A stretch of DNA of 64,000 nucleotides from Halodesulfovibrio sp. (GTDB taxonomy: Bacteria; Desulfobacterota; Desulfovibrionia; Desulfovibrionales; Desulfovibrionaceae). The notes under the pieces are model-generated. The model was not told the DNA's origin. It did no database searches and saw only the letters and a list, made by a program, of their open reading frames with translations. The stretch is from the NCBI GenBank assembly GCA_003252375.1, contig QKEJ01000120.1:1-64000 (forward strand), written 5' to 3'. The translations under genes and the position numbers were made by a program. Shown here in pieces: positions 37,705 through 48,183 of the stretch; positions within the stretch are counted from its first letter, which is position 1; every line of letters begins with the position of its first letter.

Positions 37705-38841
37705 CTAATGCAGCAGCGCCCAGTCGCCCTTTTCGATTCGGACGACCTCGAAGGCGGTCTTGTCGAGTCCGTTGTGGTCGGTGGGTGAGAAGTTGAAGAT
37801 GCCGGCAGTGCCCACGAGTCCGGTCACGCTTTCAAGGGCATCGCGCACGGCCTTGGGCTCGTCGGTGCCAGCCTTTTCCATGGCGGCCTTGAGCAGAAGC
37901 ATGGCATCCCAGGCATGTCCGCCGAAGGTGGAAACCGCACTGCCGTATGCGGCGGTGTAGCGTTTTGCGTAATCCGTAAGCATGGCTTTCTGGGGATGTC
38001 CGTCAGGCAGTTGGCCGGCCACGATGAGTCGGCCTGCGGGCAGGATGAGGCCTTCAGCCGCTTCACCGGCCAGCTCGATGAATTTCTTGGAGGCGACGCC
38101 ATGGCTCATGTAGAGGGGGATGGTCATGGCGAGCTGGCGGTGGTTGCGGGCGATAACGGCCGGGCCTGGGTTGGTGCCCCAGCAGATGACCGCATCGGCG
38201 GAAAGGCCGCGAATCTTGGTGAGCTGGGCAGTCATGTCGGTATCCTTGGGGCCGTATACCTCGTCAGCCACAAGGGTGAGTCCGGCCGCAGGGATGAGGG
38301 ACAGGAGGGCTGCACGTCCGGATTGCCCGTAGCCATCGGAAACGGTGAGAATGGCGACGTTGCGGGCGCCTGCGGCGAGCACAGTGTCGAGGAGCGTCTC
38401 AATGGCGAAGCGGTCGGACGGGGCAACCTTGAAGACCCACGGATTGACCGGCAGGACGATCTTGTCGGAGGAGGCGCAGGAAATGAGTGGAATGCCGTAG
38501 CGTGCCATGTTCCGCATGACGGCCAAAGTGTTGCCGGAGGTGGTGGGGCCGAGGATGGCGCTCACCCGGTCCTTGCGGGCCAGTTTTTCCACGGCGAGGA
38601 CGCACTTGTTTACCTCGGTTTCATCATCGTACTGGATGACTTCGACGGGACGGCCGAGGATGCCGCCCGCAGCATTGATGCCTTCAACCGCCATGGCAAG
38701 GCTGTTGCGCTCCGGTTCTCCCAGAAAGGATGCGGGGCCGGTGCTGGAGAAAACGGCGCCGATGCGGATGGGCTCCGCTGCGGTCGCCTGGCTGACCAGC
38801 AAAAAGATGAATGCAAGGAGAATCAGGCAGGTACGTTTCAT
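37705..38841 (-). CDS. Branched-chain amino acid-type ABC transporter substrate-binding protein (orphan)
   Basis: MKRTCLILLAFIFLLVSQATAAEPIRIGAVFSSTGPASFLGEPERNSLAMAVEGINAAGGILGRPVEVIQYDDETEVNKCVLAVEKL. Confidence 0.93.
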   Translation of the reverse strand: MKRTCLILLAFIFLLVSQATAAEPIRIGAVFSSTGPASFLGEPERNSLAMAVEGINAAGGILGRPVEVIQYDDETEVNKCVLAVEKLARKDRVSAILGPTTSGNTLAVMRNMARYGIPLISCASSDKIVLPVNPWVFKVAPSDRFAIETLLDTVLAAGARNVAILTVSDGYGQSGRAALLSLIPAAGLTLVADEVYGPKDTDMTAQLTKIRGLSADAVICWGTNPGPAVIARNHRQLAMTIPLYMSHGVASKKFIELAGEAAEGLILPAGRLIVAGQLPDGHPQKAMLTDYAKRYTAAYGSAVSTFGGHAWDAMLLLKAAMEKAGTDEPKAVRDALESVTGLVGTAGIFNFSPTDHNGLDKTAFEVVRIEKGDWALLH

Positions 38842-39225
38842 GGCACATCCTTTTATGGAGTTGGCAACGTGTGCTCCCCGTGGGGTGGGAGGAAAAGGCT
38901 GCGGAGAGCGTGCGCCGCAGCAGGGCAACATCTTGGGGGACTTTTTCGAAATGCTACGAAATTGTCAAGTGGTGTGGTGGAGAGGCCGGGCGTTGCATAG
39001 AAGAGGGCCTCCGGTGGTCGGGGGGGGATGACCGGCCGGAGGCCCAGATAGGTTGGTCTGAACAAACGCCCCAAAACGCAACACATATGACGCCGGAGGG
39101 GGGGGATTCCGGTCGCCGCGTTGCGAATTGGTATTCAGATCCCGTTGCAGACATCAGTCAGAATTATTGGGGGGGGTGAACGCCTGATCGCTGGCATCCT
39201 GACTGATATCCGCACAGAAGAATAT

Positions 39226-39241
39226 AGCAGGACTCGTGCCA
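39226..39241 (-). promoter_or_regulatory. Sigma54 (-24/-12) promoter upstream of the SBP gene
   Basis: Minus strand TGGCACG-AGTC-CTGCT; one mismatch to TGGCACG-N4-TTGCW. Confidence 0.7.
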
Positions 39242-39343
39242 TGATGGGCTAGTTTTGGATTCTTCGTAGTGCGCTGAAATTATGAAGATTGTTATGGAGC
39301 ACTCAATGAAGGGAAGGGCAGTGGCATGCGAACAGGAAGATGT

Positions 39344-39389
39344 GTGCGATTACGCTCGTGCGATTGCGCACATGTGTGCGTAATCGCAC
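39344..39389. promoter_or_regulatory. Putative enhancer (UAS): three copies of GTGCGATTrCGC
   Basis: Direct copies at 39344 and 39358 plus an inverted copy ending at 39389; 39358-39389 is a 32-bp near-palindrome. Confidence 0.65.
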
Positions 39390-39390
39390 G

Positions 39391-40847
39391 CTAGTGCGGC
39401 AGGCGTCTGTGCAAGGCAAAACGTGAAATGCCCAGATAGGCGGCTGCGCGGCTTTTGTTGCCACCGAACCGGTCCACGGCTTTCTGGATGATTGCCGTGG
39501 TCAGGGCCTCAAGGTCGATGGGGGCTTCGGGTAATTCGAGATTTTCAAGATCCAGAGGCATCGTGTGCCGGTTGTCTGCGGGGCTCGGCGCCAGTTCGCG
39601 GGCTCCTGCGAGAAAGCCGATGTGCTCCGGGGTGAGGATGTCTGCGTCATGAACCAGAACGGCGCGTTCGATGGTGTTTTCCAGTTCGCGGACGTTGCCC
39701 GTCCACGGGTGGCGCAGCAGGATGTCCATTGCCTTGCGATCGATGGACGAGAACCGCTTGCGCTTGCGCTCAGCCTGCCGGGCGAGGAAAAGGTGGGCCA
39801 GGACGGGGATGTCCTCGCGCCGCTTGCGTAGCGGAGGAATGATGATGTGCCCTACCTTGAGGCGATGGTACAGGTCGCGGCGGAAGAGGCCCTTGGCCAC
39901 CTGTTCCTCCAGGTTCTGGTTGGCGGCGCAGATGACCCGGGCGGTGAAGTTTCGCTTCTTCAGACCGCCCACGCGGTAGTAGGTGCGGTCTTCCAGCACG
40001 CGCAGCAGCTTGGGCTGCAGCATGAGAGGCATTTCCGCCACTTCGTCAAGGAAAAGCGATCCTCCGGCGGCAAGCTCCAGTTTGCCGGCAGCCCCCCCGG
40101 CGCGGCTGCCCGTGTAGGCCCCGGCCTCATGGCCGAAGAGTTCGCTTTCGAACAATTCCTGCGGAATGGCGGCACAGTTGATGGCCACAAAGGGAGTATC
40201 GTTCCCGTGTTCGCCAAAATGGATGAGGCGCGCGACGATTTCCTTGCCGGTGCCGGTTTCCCCTTCAATGAGGACGGGGACGCTGGGATCGTTGTGGAAC
40301 ATCCGGGCGTCGTTCATGACCTGCTCCGTTGCCGGAGACTCCGAGACCACCTTGCCTATGCCGGAAACCATGCGGAGGCGTGTGCGGGCTTCTTCAAGGT
40401 CGCGGTGCAGGTCTCCGGCAACTTCCTTGACCCGTGTATCCAGATTCTGGCGCAGGTCCTGGTTTTCCGTGATCAGGGCCTGGTGCTCGGCGCTGCGTTC
40501 CACCACTGCCGCCAGTTCTCTCGCGTTGATGGGCTTGTTCAGATAGTCGTAGGCCCCGTGGCGCAGAGCGCCCACCGCAGTCTCCATGTCGCCGTGGCCG
40601 GTGATGAGTACCACGTCGCACGTTGCTGTTTCCGGAGAGGACTTGAGCGTGCGCAGGAGGTTCAGTCCGTCCATGCGCGGCATGCGGATGTCCGTGATGA
40701 TGAGAGGGAAGCGTTGCTCGCGGGCGGCCTCAAGGGCAAGGACCGGGTCGGCAAAGGGAGTGGGATCATGGCCGAGATCGCTGAGGACGATCTTCAGGCT
40801 CTGCAGGCTGGTGGGGTTGTCATCAACAATCAGAATGCGCATCAGCA
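39391..40847 (-). CDS. Sigma54-dependent response regulator (NtrC family)
   Basis: ILIVDDNPTSLQSLKIVLSDLG...LIITDIRMPRMDGL; GETGTGKEIVARLIHFGE; Fis-type C-terminus NKSRAAAYLGISRFALHRRL. Confidence 0.94.
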
Positions 40848-42790
40848 TCTCCCGTTGTGCTGTCGGCTCTGCGCAGCGAAATGATGAATGTGGCCCCTGT
40901 ACTCCCGGCATCCCGTTGCTCCGTGCCGGTGCCAGAGGAGTGGGCCGAAATTTCTCCCTTCCATGATTCCACAAAGGCATGGACGATGGAAAGGCCCAGC
41001 CCCATACCGGAACCGGCCTCCTTGGTCGTGAAGAACGGGTCGAATATCCTGGTCTCCAGTCCGTGCAGGCCAGGGCCGTTGTCTGCAACCACGAGCTGGA
41101 CGCTGGTGTCGTTCTCCGTCCGTGTCTCTATGCGTATGCATCTGGCAGCGGGAGAGGATGCCTCGATGGAGTCGAGCGCATGCATCGCATTAACTACCAG
41201 ATTTATCACAACTTGCTCCAGTTGTACAAGGTTTGCAATCGCGTCGGGAAGGTTCGGGGCAAGGTGCAGGTCCAGCCGGATGCCATGCGCTTCCAGCTGG
41301 GCTCCCACAAGGCTGAGAGCCCGTTCAACGGCCTTGTTCAGGCTGGCGTTGCCGATGGGGGGGGCATCCTCCTGCAGGACCAGCGAGCGCATGTGGGCGA
41401 TGATTTCCTGAATGGTGTCGGCTTCCCGCAGTATCCATGCAAGGCGGTCGAGCAGGGTCTGCCGGGAGACGGGATGCTGCTGTTCCACCATCAGTTCCAG
41501 GCCGCTCGTATAGAGGCGCAGGGCCGAAAGGGGCTGGTTGATTTCGTGTGCGATGCCGGCAGCCAGAGTGCCCATGGCTTCAAGCCGCCGGGCCCGGTTG
41601 AGCCGTTCCATGACCCGCTTTCGCTCCGTGACATCCTCAAGGAGCAGAATGACGGATCCGGCCTTGTCCGATGCGCCCCGTATGGGGCAGGCCGTAATGC
41701 GGAAAGTGCGCTCGGTGCCGTCCAGGCGGCAGGAGTATTCCTGCTCATGCACCTTTCCGTCAGCAAAGGTTTTCCGTGCCGGGGTGAGCGGATCGTTGTC
41801 CGGCGGGTTTTCCGTGTCGTCGTGCTCAGTTCCGCGGCGGGCGTTGCGGAACAGGTTGCGGAACTGCTGCAGTGCGGTCTCGTCCGGAGGGCCAAAGCTG
41901 AGAGGAACTCCGAACCATTCGGCAAAGAGAGGGTTGGCAGCTGTCATCTGCATGTCTTCGCCTATGACTGCAATGCCCACGGAAAGGTTGTCCGTAATGG
42001 AGCGGTAGCGGGCCTCGGATAGGGCGAGAGCCTCCTGTATCTGCTTGCTCTGTGTGATGTCCATGCCCAGCTTGAGAACGAGCGAGGCGTTGTCGTCATC
42101 CACAAAGGGATAGGAATAGATGCGGAAGCAGCGGCCAAGGGTCGGGCTCTGCCATTCGCAGATGGAGAGGCTGCCCGTATCGAACGTATCGAACGGAGCG
42201 CATACGCTGCAGGGGGTGTTCTTGCCCTTTATGATGCTGTAGCAGGGGGTGTTGCCCGGTTCGCCGAACAGTTCCCGGAACGCCTGGTTGACGTAGCGCA
42301 GAGAGTGGTCCGGGGCTGTAAGGGCAACAAAGGCGGGCAGCCTGTCAAACAGTGACCGCAACCGGTCGCGTTCCGCGGTGACGGCTCTTTGCTGCTTGAT
42401 GTCCGCCGGGGAGAGGTGCAGCGTGGCCATGATGACCTGCGTGTCGTCGGGCAACAGGATGTCGCGCGGGCATACCTGCACGTCCACGATGGTGCCCTTG
42501 GCTGATGGCAGGGGCAGAGTGTACGGCTCTATGATGCCGCGTCCCTGCAGCGCCATCTGGGTGTCGAGAATTTGGAGCAGATGGGGGCTGGAGAGTGTTT
42601 TGGTCAGAAACGGCAGGAGGGTATGCCGGGTACAGCCGAGCAGGGGGACAAGGACACGTGCCGCATACCCGAGTTCGGGGGCAGTTCCGGGCTCGGCGGC
42701 ATCGCTGATCTGCTGCAGAAAGCGGAGAATTGCTGCAGGCGGATCATTGTCCGTGGTGGCATGAGGCTGCGGATCTGGGGTCATCATCAC
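40823..42790 (-). CDS. PAS-domain sensor histidine kinase (NtrB-like)
   Basis: Tandem PAS, MGTLAAGIAHEINQPLSALRLYTSG (HisKA), VINLVVNAMHALDS, VADNGPGLHG, GMGLGLSIVHAFVE. Confidence 0.94.
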   Translation of the reverse strand: MMMTPDPQPHATTDNDPPAAILRFLQQISDAAEPGTAPELGYAARVLVPLLGCTRHTLLPFLTKTLSSPHLLQILDTQMALQGRGIIEPYTLPLPSAKGTIVDVQVCPRDILLPDDTQVIMATLHLSPADIKQQRAVTAERDRLRSLFDRLPAFVALTAPDHSLRYVNQAFRELFGEPGNTPCYSIIKGKNTPCSVCAPFDTFDTGSLSICEWQSPTLGRCFRIYSYPFVDDDNASLVLKLGMDITQSKQIQEALALSEARYRSITDNLSVGIAVIGEDMQMTAANPLFAEWFGVPLSFGPPDETALQQFRNLFRNARRGTEHDDTENPPDNDPLTPARKTFADGKVHEQEYSCRLDGTERTFRITACPIRGASDKAGSVILLLEDVTERKRVMERLNRARRLEAMGTLAAGIAHEINQPLSALRLYTSGLELMVEQQHPVSRQTLLDRLAWILREADTIQEIIAHMRSLVLQEDAPPIGNASLNKAVERALSLVGAQLEAHGIRLDLHLAPNLPDAIANLVQLEQVVINLVVNAMHALDSIEASSPAARCIRIETRTENDTSVQLVVADNGPGLHGLETRIFDPFFTTKEAGSGMGLGLSIVHAFVESWKGEISAHSSGTGTEQRDAGSTGATFIISLRRADSTTGDADAHSDC

Positions 42791-42888
42791 TCCATGGGAA
42801 AGACTGCATCTCTTGTGATGATGCGGTTTTTCCCTGCAGCGGTCAAAGCAAAAAGCCGGATGGGGGAGCGTTGTCAGGAGAGGTTTTC

Positions 42889-44928
42889 CTAGGGGCCTGG
42901 CTTGGCGACGGGCTCTGGCATGATTTCGGGCAACGGTTCCGCCAGCGTCTTGGAGCTGGTGTCCATGATGCTGAGGGTCTGCATGAGCATGGATTCCAAT
43001 CGTTCAACGGCTCTGGCAGCCCGCTCTCTTTCTCCGTAGCGCAGAGCCTCTGTGCAGTGCTCCGCCTCCGCACAGAGTGCCATGGCGCCCACGTTGCGGG
43101 CGGCTGTCTGCAATGCCAGCGCATTTCCCAGACCCACTTCCGTCAGGGCAAGATCCAGCCGTGCCTGGGTGCCGCGCAGCACCTCCCGGATGTGCCGCAT
43201 CTGGTCTTTCGCATCGGCGCGGAAGGCTTGCCATATCTCACGGACAAGATCGATATCGCCCTGCATGCGGAGCAGCACTCCGTTGGTGTCCAGGAGAAGC
43301 AGGCGTTCCTCACCATGGGAGTACGGCAGCACCTCTTCTTGCGTCTGGCGCTCGTTCCGGAAGACCCGTTCCAGAACCCTGTAGAACTGTTCCGTGTGCA
43401 GCGGTTTGGCAATGTAGTCGGTCATGCCTGCTTCAAGGAACCGTTCTCGGTCGCCCTTGAGGGCATGCGCCGTGATGGCGATGATGGGGATGTCCGGGAG
43501 CACGCCGTCCACCAGTCCTGCCCGAATCTTCCGCACGGCCTCTAGGCCGCCCATGCGCGGCATCTGGATGTTGGTCAGGACAAGGTCGAATTGCTCCTGA
43601 CCGAGATGAGCGAGCATTTCCAGGCCGTTGCTGGCCGTGACGCAGGTGTGGCCGCGCTTTTCCAGCAGCATGCGCACCAGGCGGCGGCTGACCAGGTTGT
43701 CATCGGCGGCCAGCACATGGAGAAGACGTTCCGGAGGTTGCACGGGATGGCTTTCCTGCGGGGCGGCCTCCATCACGGCTGCAGGGATGAAGTTGGCGGT
43801 GAAGTAGAAGGAACTGCCCTGGTCCACCCGGCTGCGGACCCATATCTTGCCGTCCATCATTTCCACAAGGTCCTTGCAGATGGCCAGGCCGAGGCCAGAC
43901 CCGACCTGCTCGTGCGGCGTGTCGCGGTCGACCTGACGGTAGCGCTCAAAGATGGTTGCCTGCCGGTCCTCGGGGATGCCGATGCCCGTGTCCCTGACGG
44001 AAAAGAGCAGGTGAACGTTCTGCATGGGCGGCGGCGTGCCGTCGGGCCGGAAGGGGGTGAGAGCGCTTCGTATCCAGTTCACCTCAATGTCGATGGAGCC
44101 GGCATGGGTGAACTTGAGGGCATTGCCCAGCAGGTTGAGAAGAATCTGACGCAGACGTCCGGGGTCGCCCCTGAGTCGTCTGGGCGCATCCGGACTGATC
44201 CGGCAGGAAAGGGGGATGGATTTGCGGTCGGCATCGGGACGGACCGTGCGTAATGCCTTGGTAATGACATCCTCAAGGTCAAACGGCTTTTCCGCGAGCG
44301 CGAGCCGGTGCGCTTCTATGCGCGAGATGTCCAGCACGTCGTTGAGTATGGAGAGCAGGTTCTCCGCGGATTCCAGTGCTGTGGTCAGGTAGTCGCGCTG
44401 GTCGGAGGAAAGGTCCGTATCCAGGGCGAGGTCGGTCATGCCGATGATGCCGTTGAGGGAGTTCCGTATCTCGTGGCTCATGTCGGCAAAGTAGCCGGAT
44501 TTCGCCAGGTTCTCCTGCTCGGCCTTGCGGCGTGCCTCATCAAGACGGCGCTCGGCGGAATGCTTGAGCAGGGCGATTTCTATGGTGGAGTGCAGTTCCC
44601 GTTCGTCGAAAGGCTTTATGAGGAAGCCGAAGGGGTTTGAGGCCTTGGCCCGCTCAAGGGTGGCGCTGTCGGAATAGGCGGTCAGATAGATGACGGGAAT
44701 CCGGAGTTTTCCGGTGATGATGCTGGCCGCTTGGATGCCGTCCATCTCGCCCTTGAGGCGGATATCCATGAGAACGAGATTCGGCTGCAGTTCCGACGCC
44801 TTGCTGATGGCCGTTGGGCCGTCGGGGACAATGGCGGAAACCGTATAGCCCAAGCGCTCCAGCGTTCGCCGGATGTCGAGTGCGACGATCTGCTCGTCGT
44901 CCACAACAAGAATGTTCAGCGTGGCCAT
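42889..44928 (-). CDS. Hybrid sensor kinase: REC - HisKA - HATPase - REC - HPt
   Basis: ILVVDDEQIVALDIRRTLERLG; FADMSHEIRNSLNGIIGMTDLAL; GSGLGLAICKDLVEMMDG; second REC VLAADDNLVSRRLVRMLL; C-terminal HPt-like helices. Confidence 0.9.
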   Translation of the reverse strand: MATLNILVVDDEQIVALDIRRTLERLGYTVSAIVPDGPTAISKASELQPNLVLMDIRLKGEMDGIQAASIITGKLRIPVIYLTAYSDSATLERAKASNPFGFLIKPFDERELHSTIEIALLKHSAERRLDEARRKAEQENLAKSGYFADMSHEIRNSLNGIIGMTDLALDTDLSSDQRDYLTTALESAENLLSILNDVLDISRIEAHRLALAEKPFDLEDVITKALRTVRPDADRKSIPLSCRISPDAPRRLRGDPGRLRQILLNLLGNALKFTHAGSIDIEVNWIRSALTPFRPDGTPPPMQNVHLLFSVRDTGIGIPEDRQATIFERYRQVDRDTPHEQVGSGLGLAICKDLVEMMDGKIWVRSRVDQGSSFYFTANFIPAAVMEAAPQESHPVQPPERLLHVLAADDNLVSRRLVRMLLEKRGHTCVTASNGLEMLAHLGQEQFDLVLTNIQMPRMGGLEAVRKIRAGLVDGVLPDIPIIAITAHALKGDRERFLEAGMTDYIAKPLHTEQFYRVLERVFRNERQTQEEVLPYSHGEERLLLLDTNGVLLRMQGDIDLVREIWQAFRADAKDQMRHIREVLRGTQARLDLALTEVGLGNALALQTAARNVGAMALCAEAEHCTEALRYGERERAARAVERLESMLMQTLSIMDTSSKTLAEPLPEIMPEPVAKPGP

Positions 44929-45101
44929 GGATACTCCGTAGGGGGCGGACGGCAGGGCGTCGTCTTTCCAGCAACAACCTATGCCTTAAAGAAGGGGCTA
45001 TTTCAAGTATTTCTGCGTGATAAAGAAGTTAGGATGTATTGACGTGTTTTTCGGGATGTGACACTCTTATCCGCAATATCAAAATAACGACGGGGGCGTT
45101 T

Positions 45102-46415
45102 GTGAACCAGAAGATTTGCTGCCTAGTTGCTTCTGTAATCGTGGTGCTGGCGGGATGCGGTGTTGCCTCTGCCAAGGGCCTGTCAGATCTGTTGCCGGAT
45201 CTGGTGGAGAAGCATGAGCGTATTCTCGCCAAGAAGAGCCAGACCGAATCCGCAGCCTTTGGCGTGGATGTCAGCCGTTCCCGGTGGTTTCCCCGGCTGG
45301 ATCTGACAAGCGACGTGTCCAGCGAGCATATCGGCAAGCCCGGTAGCCAGACGGACGACTACACCACGCGCGAGCGGAACATGCAGCAGATTCGCGGCAC
45401 GCAGTTGCTGTATGACTTTGACGCCACAACGCTGCAGGTGGAACAATCCGAGAGCATGCTTGAGCAGAGCAGGATGGATACCATAGCAACCCGGCAGGAT
45501 CTGCTGCTGGAAGGCATAGGGGTCTATCTTGACGTATTCAAGGCATACCGTCGGCTTGAGTATGCGAACCGTTCCGAGGAGCGCATCAAGCAGCAGACCG
45601 GCATCGAAGAAACCCTGGTCAAGCGCGGGGCCGGTGTCTCCTCCGATGTGCTGCAGGCCAAGCAGCAACTGCTGGGGGCCATGGCGCTGCGCGTGAACAT
45701 TGAGGGGGAGCTCGCCAAGGCAAGAGCCCGCTTCCGGGCTGTTTTCGGGTATGCTCCGGCGCTTGACGAGATCCGTGATTTCGAAAAGCCTGCCCTGCCC
45801 GACGACAGGCTGCCTGCCTCTCCTGACGAGGCCGTGAATGTGGCGCTTACCGATAGCCCCCTGATCAAGGCCGCTGATGCCAGTGTGGTTGCCTCTTCCA
45901 AGCAGGTGGAGATTGACCGCACGCGCTTCTATCCGAATTTCAATCTCTTTGCCGAAGCGCGACGCCGGGAGAATGATAACGGCGACCTCGGCATACGGGA
46001 AAACTCCGCCTTCGGTGTCGAGATGGCCTGGAACCTGTTCTCCGGATTCGGCGATGAGTCGCAGGTGCACGCCTCGCGTGCCGCCGTTGCACAGGCCCGT
46101 TATTCGCAGGCGGACCTTCGGCGTACCGTGGAGCAGAACGTGCGTACCGCCTGGCAGGACCTGCGCACCAACAGGCGCAATGCCAAGCTGCTCCGTGAAC
46201 AGACCGATATTCTGGGCGAATTCATGGACATAGCGAAGCGGGAGCGCAAGTTGGGAACCCGCTCCCTTCTGGACGTGCTGGTCGCGGAGGTGAACTACAT
46301 CAACGCCGTCAGCGCGGCTCTTGCTGCCGAGGCTGAGGCCATCCGCTCTTCCTATGCCGCTCTGCATGCCATGGGCAAGCTTGAGGTGGACCTTTTCGCG
46401 GCGGCACAGCCCTGA
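45102..46415 (+). CDS. TolC family outer membrane protein
   Basis: DLLPDLVEKHERILAKKSQTESAAFGVDVSRSRWFPRLDLTSDVSSEH...AYRRLEYANRSEERIKQQTGIEETLVKRGAGVSSDVLQAKQQLLGA; GTG start, signal peptide. Confidence 0.88.
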   Translation: MNQKICCLVASVIVVLAGCGVASAKGLSDLLPDLVEKHERILAKKSQTESAAFGVDVSRSRWFPRLDLTSDVSSEHIGKPGSQTDDYTTRERNMQQIRGTQLLYDFDATTLQVEQSESMLEQSRMDTIATRQDLLLEGIGVYLDVFKAYRRLEYANRSEERIKQQTGIEETLVKRGAGVSSDVLQAKQQLLGAMALRVNIEGELAKARARFRAVFGYAPALDEIRDFEKPALPDDRLPASPDEAVNVALTDSPLIKAADASVVASSKQVEIDRTRFYPNFNLFAEARRRENDNGDLGIRENSAFGVEMAWNLFSGFGDESQVHASRAAVAQARYSQADLRRTVEQNVRTAWQDLRTNRRNAKLLREQTDILGEFMDIAKRERKLGTRSLLDVLVAEVNYINAVSAALAAEAEAIRSSYAALHAMGKLEVDLFAAAQP

Positions 46416-46510
46416 TTCGCTGGGCTGGACCGGCCCTTTGTACGCCATTACAGGGAACGTCCTTCGGGACGTTCCTTTTTTTGTTCCTGCTGTGGGGGAA
46501 ACAGGCGGGC

Positions 46511-47416
46511 TTATTGATCGCTGCAATCAAGGGGCAGCAGCAGGGAGGCTCCGCCCTGGAGCAGGGCGCGGGAAAGGTCGGTGAGCAGGGGCGTGTTGAG
46601 GTTCCAGTGGTGCCAGTACAGGTTGGTGCGGATGGCGTGGTCGGGGACAAGCTCGCACAACGTGCCCGCCGCGAGAAGGGGGCGCGCCTGCGGGTGCGGA
46701 ACCATGCCGTAAGCGACGCCGGCGGTGATGAACTCCACGAAGACCTCGGAAGAGGGTACGTAGTGGGTGGGAAAGGTGCCCGCCTGTACATCCCATGCCG
46801 CGGCAAACCGGCAGTGCAGCAGATCCTTGCGGTTGAAGGTGACGGCCGGAGTCTGCCGGATGGCCTTGGCCGTGACCCCGTTGCCGAACCAGCGTGTGCG
46901 GAATGCCGGGGTGCAGACACAGCGGTACTCCATGCTGCCAAGCGGGGTGCAGGCGCAGCCCTGTATGGGGGCCGGACGGGTGCTGATGCAGCCCGCCACC
47001 CTGCCTTCGCGGAGCAGGCGATGGGTCTGTTCCTGATCATCGGTGCATATGTCCACAAGCAGGGCGCGGTCCTGCAGAAAGGGGCGCAGGGCAGGCATGA
47101 ACCAGGTGGCGAGGCTGTCCTCGTTCACGGCAATGCTCAGCATGGCCATTCCGTCCGCCTCTGCCGGGTGCAGGTCGGCCAGCAGATCCGTTTCCAGGTG
47201 ATGCACCCGGCGAAAGTGCGCGAGCAGACGTTGGCCAGCCTCCGTGGTTCGCACGGGACTGGAACGCACCAGAAGGGCCTGCCCCATGGCGTCCTCAAGG
47301 GACCTGATGCGCTGGGATACGGCGGACTGAGTAATGTGCAGGCGGCTGGCCGCCTTTTCAAAGCCGCCTTCCTCCACCACAACGGCCAACGCTTCCATCT
47401 GTCGGTAGTCGAGCAT
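46511..47416 (-). CDS. LysR family regulator, ArgP/LysG-like
   Basis: MLDYRQMEALAVVVEEGGFEKAASRLHITQSAVSQRIRSLEDAMGQALLVRSSPVRTTEAGQRLLAHFRRVHHLETDLL; divergent from a LysE-type exporter. Confidence 0.93.
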   Translation of the reverse strand: MLDYRQMEALAVVVEEGGFEKAASRLHITQSAVSQRIRSLEDAMGQALLVRSSPVRTTEAGQRLLAHFRRVHHLETDLLADLHPAEADGMAMLSIAVNEDSLATWFMPALRPFLQDRALLVDICTDDQEQTHRLLREGRVAGCISTRPAPIQGCACTPLGSMEYRCVCTPAFRTRWFGNGVTAKAIRQTPAVTFNRKDLLHCRFAAAWDVQAGTFPTHYVPSSEVFVEFITAGVAYGMVPHPQARPLLAAGTLCELVPDHAIRTNLYWHHWNLNTPLLTDLSRALLQGGASLLLPLDCSDQ

Positions 47417-47424
47417 GGTGTTTC

Positions 47425-47463
47425 ATTAGCATAACTAATCAAGGAGTAAAATAATTAGTTTTA
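47425..47463. promoter_or_regulatory. Dyad operators in the argP/lysE-type divergent intergenic region
   Basis: ATTAGCATAACTAAT (47425-47439) and TAAAATAATTAGTTTTA (47447-47463). Confidence 0.5.
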
Positions 47464-47536
47464 CTGCTATTGTGGGGAGCGATAGGGTTGCCCGGTACCG
47501 GCGGCACTGCCGGATACCTACAAGGACGGAGTGGAT

Positions 47537-48151
47537 ATGCTGGGAACCTACCTGCAGGGAATGGGAGTGGGCGCGGGGCTGATCGTGGCCATCGGCGCAC
47601 AGAACGCCTTTGTCTTTGCGCAGGGCGTGCGGCGCAATCACCATATGCTGATTGCCCTGATGTGCAGCCTGTGCGACGCGGTGCTTATCAGCATCGGCGT
47701 GACAGGCATCGGCACGGCGGTTGCGTCCAATCCCACGCTGGGGCGTTATGCGGCGCTTCTGGGAGCCGGTTTTCTGTTCTGGTACGGGGCCTGCGCGCTC
47801 CGTTCTCTGGTACGGGGAGGAAGCCTTGAGGAGGATGCCCGCATTGTCTCCTCCCGGCGTTCAGCCATCATGACCACGCTCGCCGTTACCCTGCTCAACC
47901 CGCATGTCTATCTGGATACCGTGGTCCTGCTCGGCTCCGTGAGCGGGCAGTATGCCGCGCCGGCACGGCAGGCGTTCGGCGCAGGGGCCGCCAGCGCCTC
48001 GTTTCTCTGGTTCTTTTCATTGTCCATGGGCGGGCGGGCGCTGTCCCCTCTCTTCCGGTCGCAGAGTGCATGGCGGCTTCTGGACGGCATTGTCTGCCTG
48101 ACCATGTGGTCCATAGGATACGGCCTGCTCATGCGGGGGCTGACAGTGTGA
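47537..48151 (+). CDS. LysE/ArgO family amino acid exporter
   Basis: GVGAGLIVAIGAQNAFVFAQGVRRNHHMLIALMCSLCDAVLISIGVTGIG...AVTLLNPHVYLDTVVLLGS. Confidence 0.93.
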   Translation: MLGTYLQGMGVGAGLIVAIGAQNAFVFAQGVRRNHHMLIALMCSLCDAVLISIGVTGIGTAVASNPTLGRYAALLGAGFLFWYGACALRSLVRGGSLEEDARIVSSRRSAIMTTLAVTLLNPHVYLDTVVLLGSVSGQYAAPARQAFGAGAASASFLWFFSLSMGGRALSPLFRSQSAWRLLDGIVCLTMWSIGYGLLMRGLTV

Positions 48152-48183
48152 GGGCTTTGAAAAGAACGATGCAAAAATGGCAG

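Noticed and set aside
39339-39391. Inverted repeat near 39344-39389 as a response-regulator terminator
   Set aside because: No T-run on the minus strand; repeated half-sites and position relative to the sigma54 promoter fit an enhancer better.
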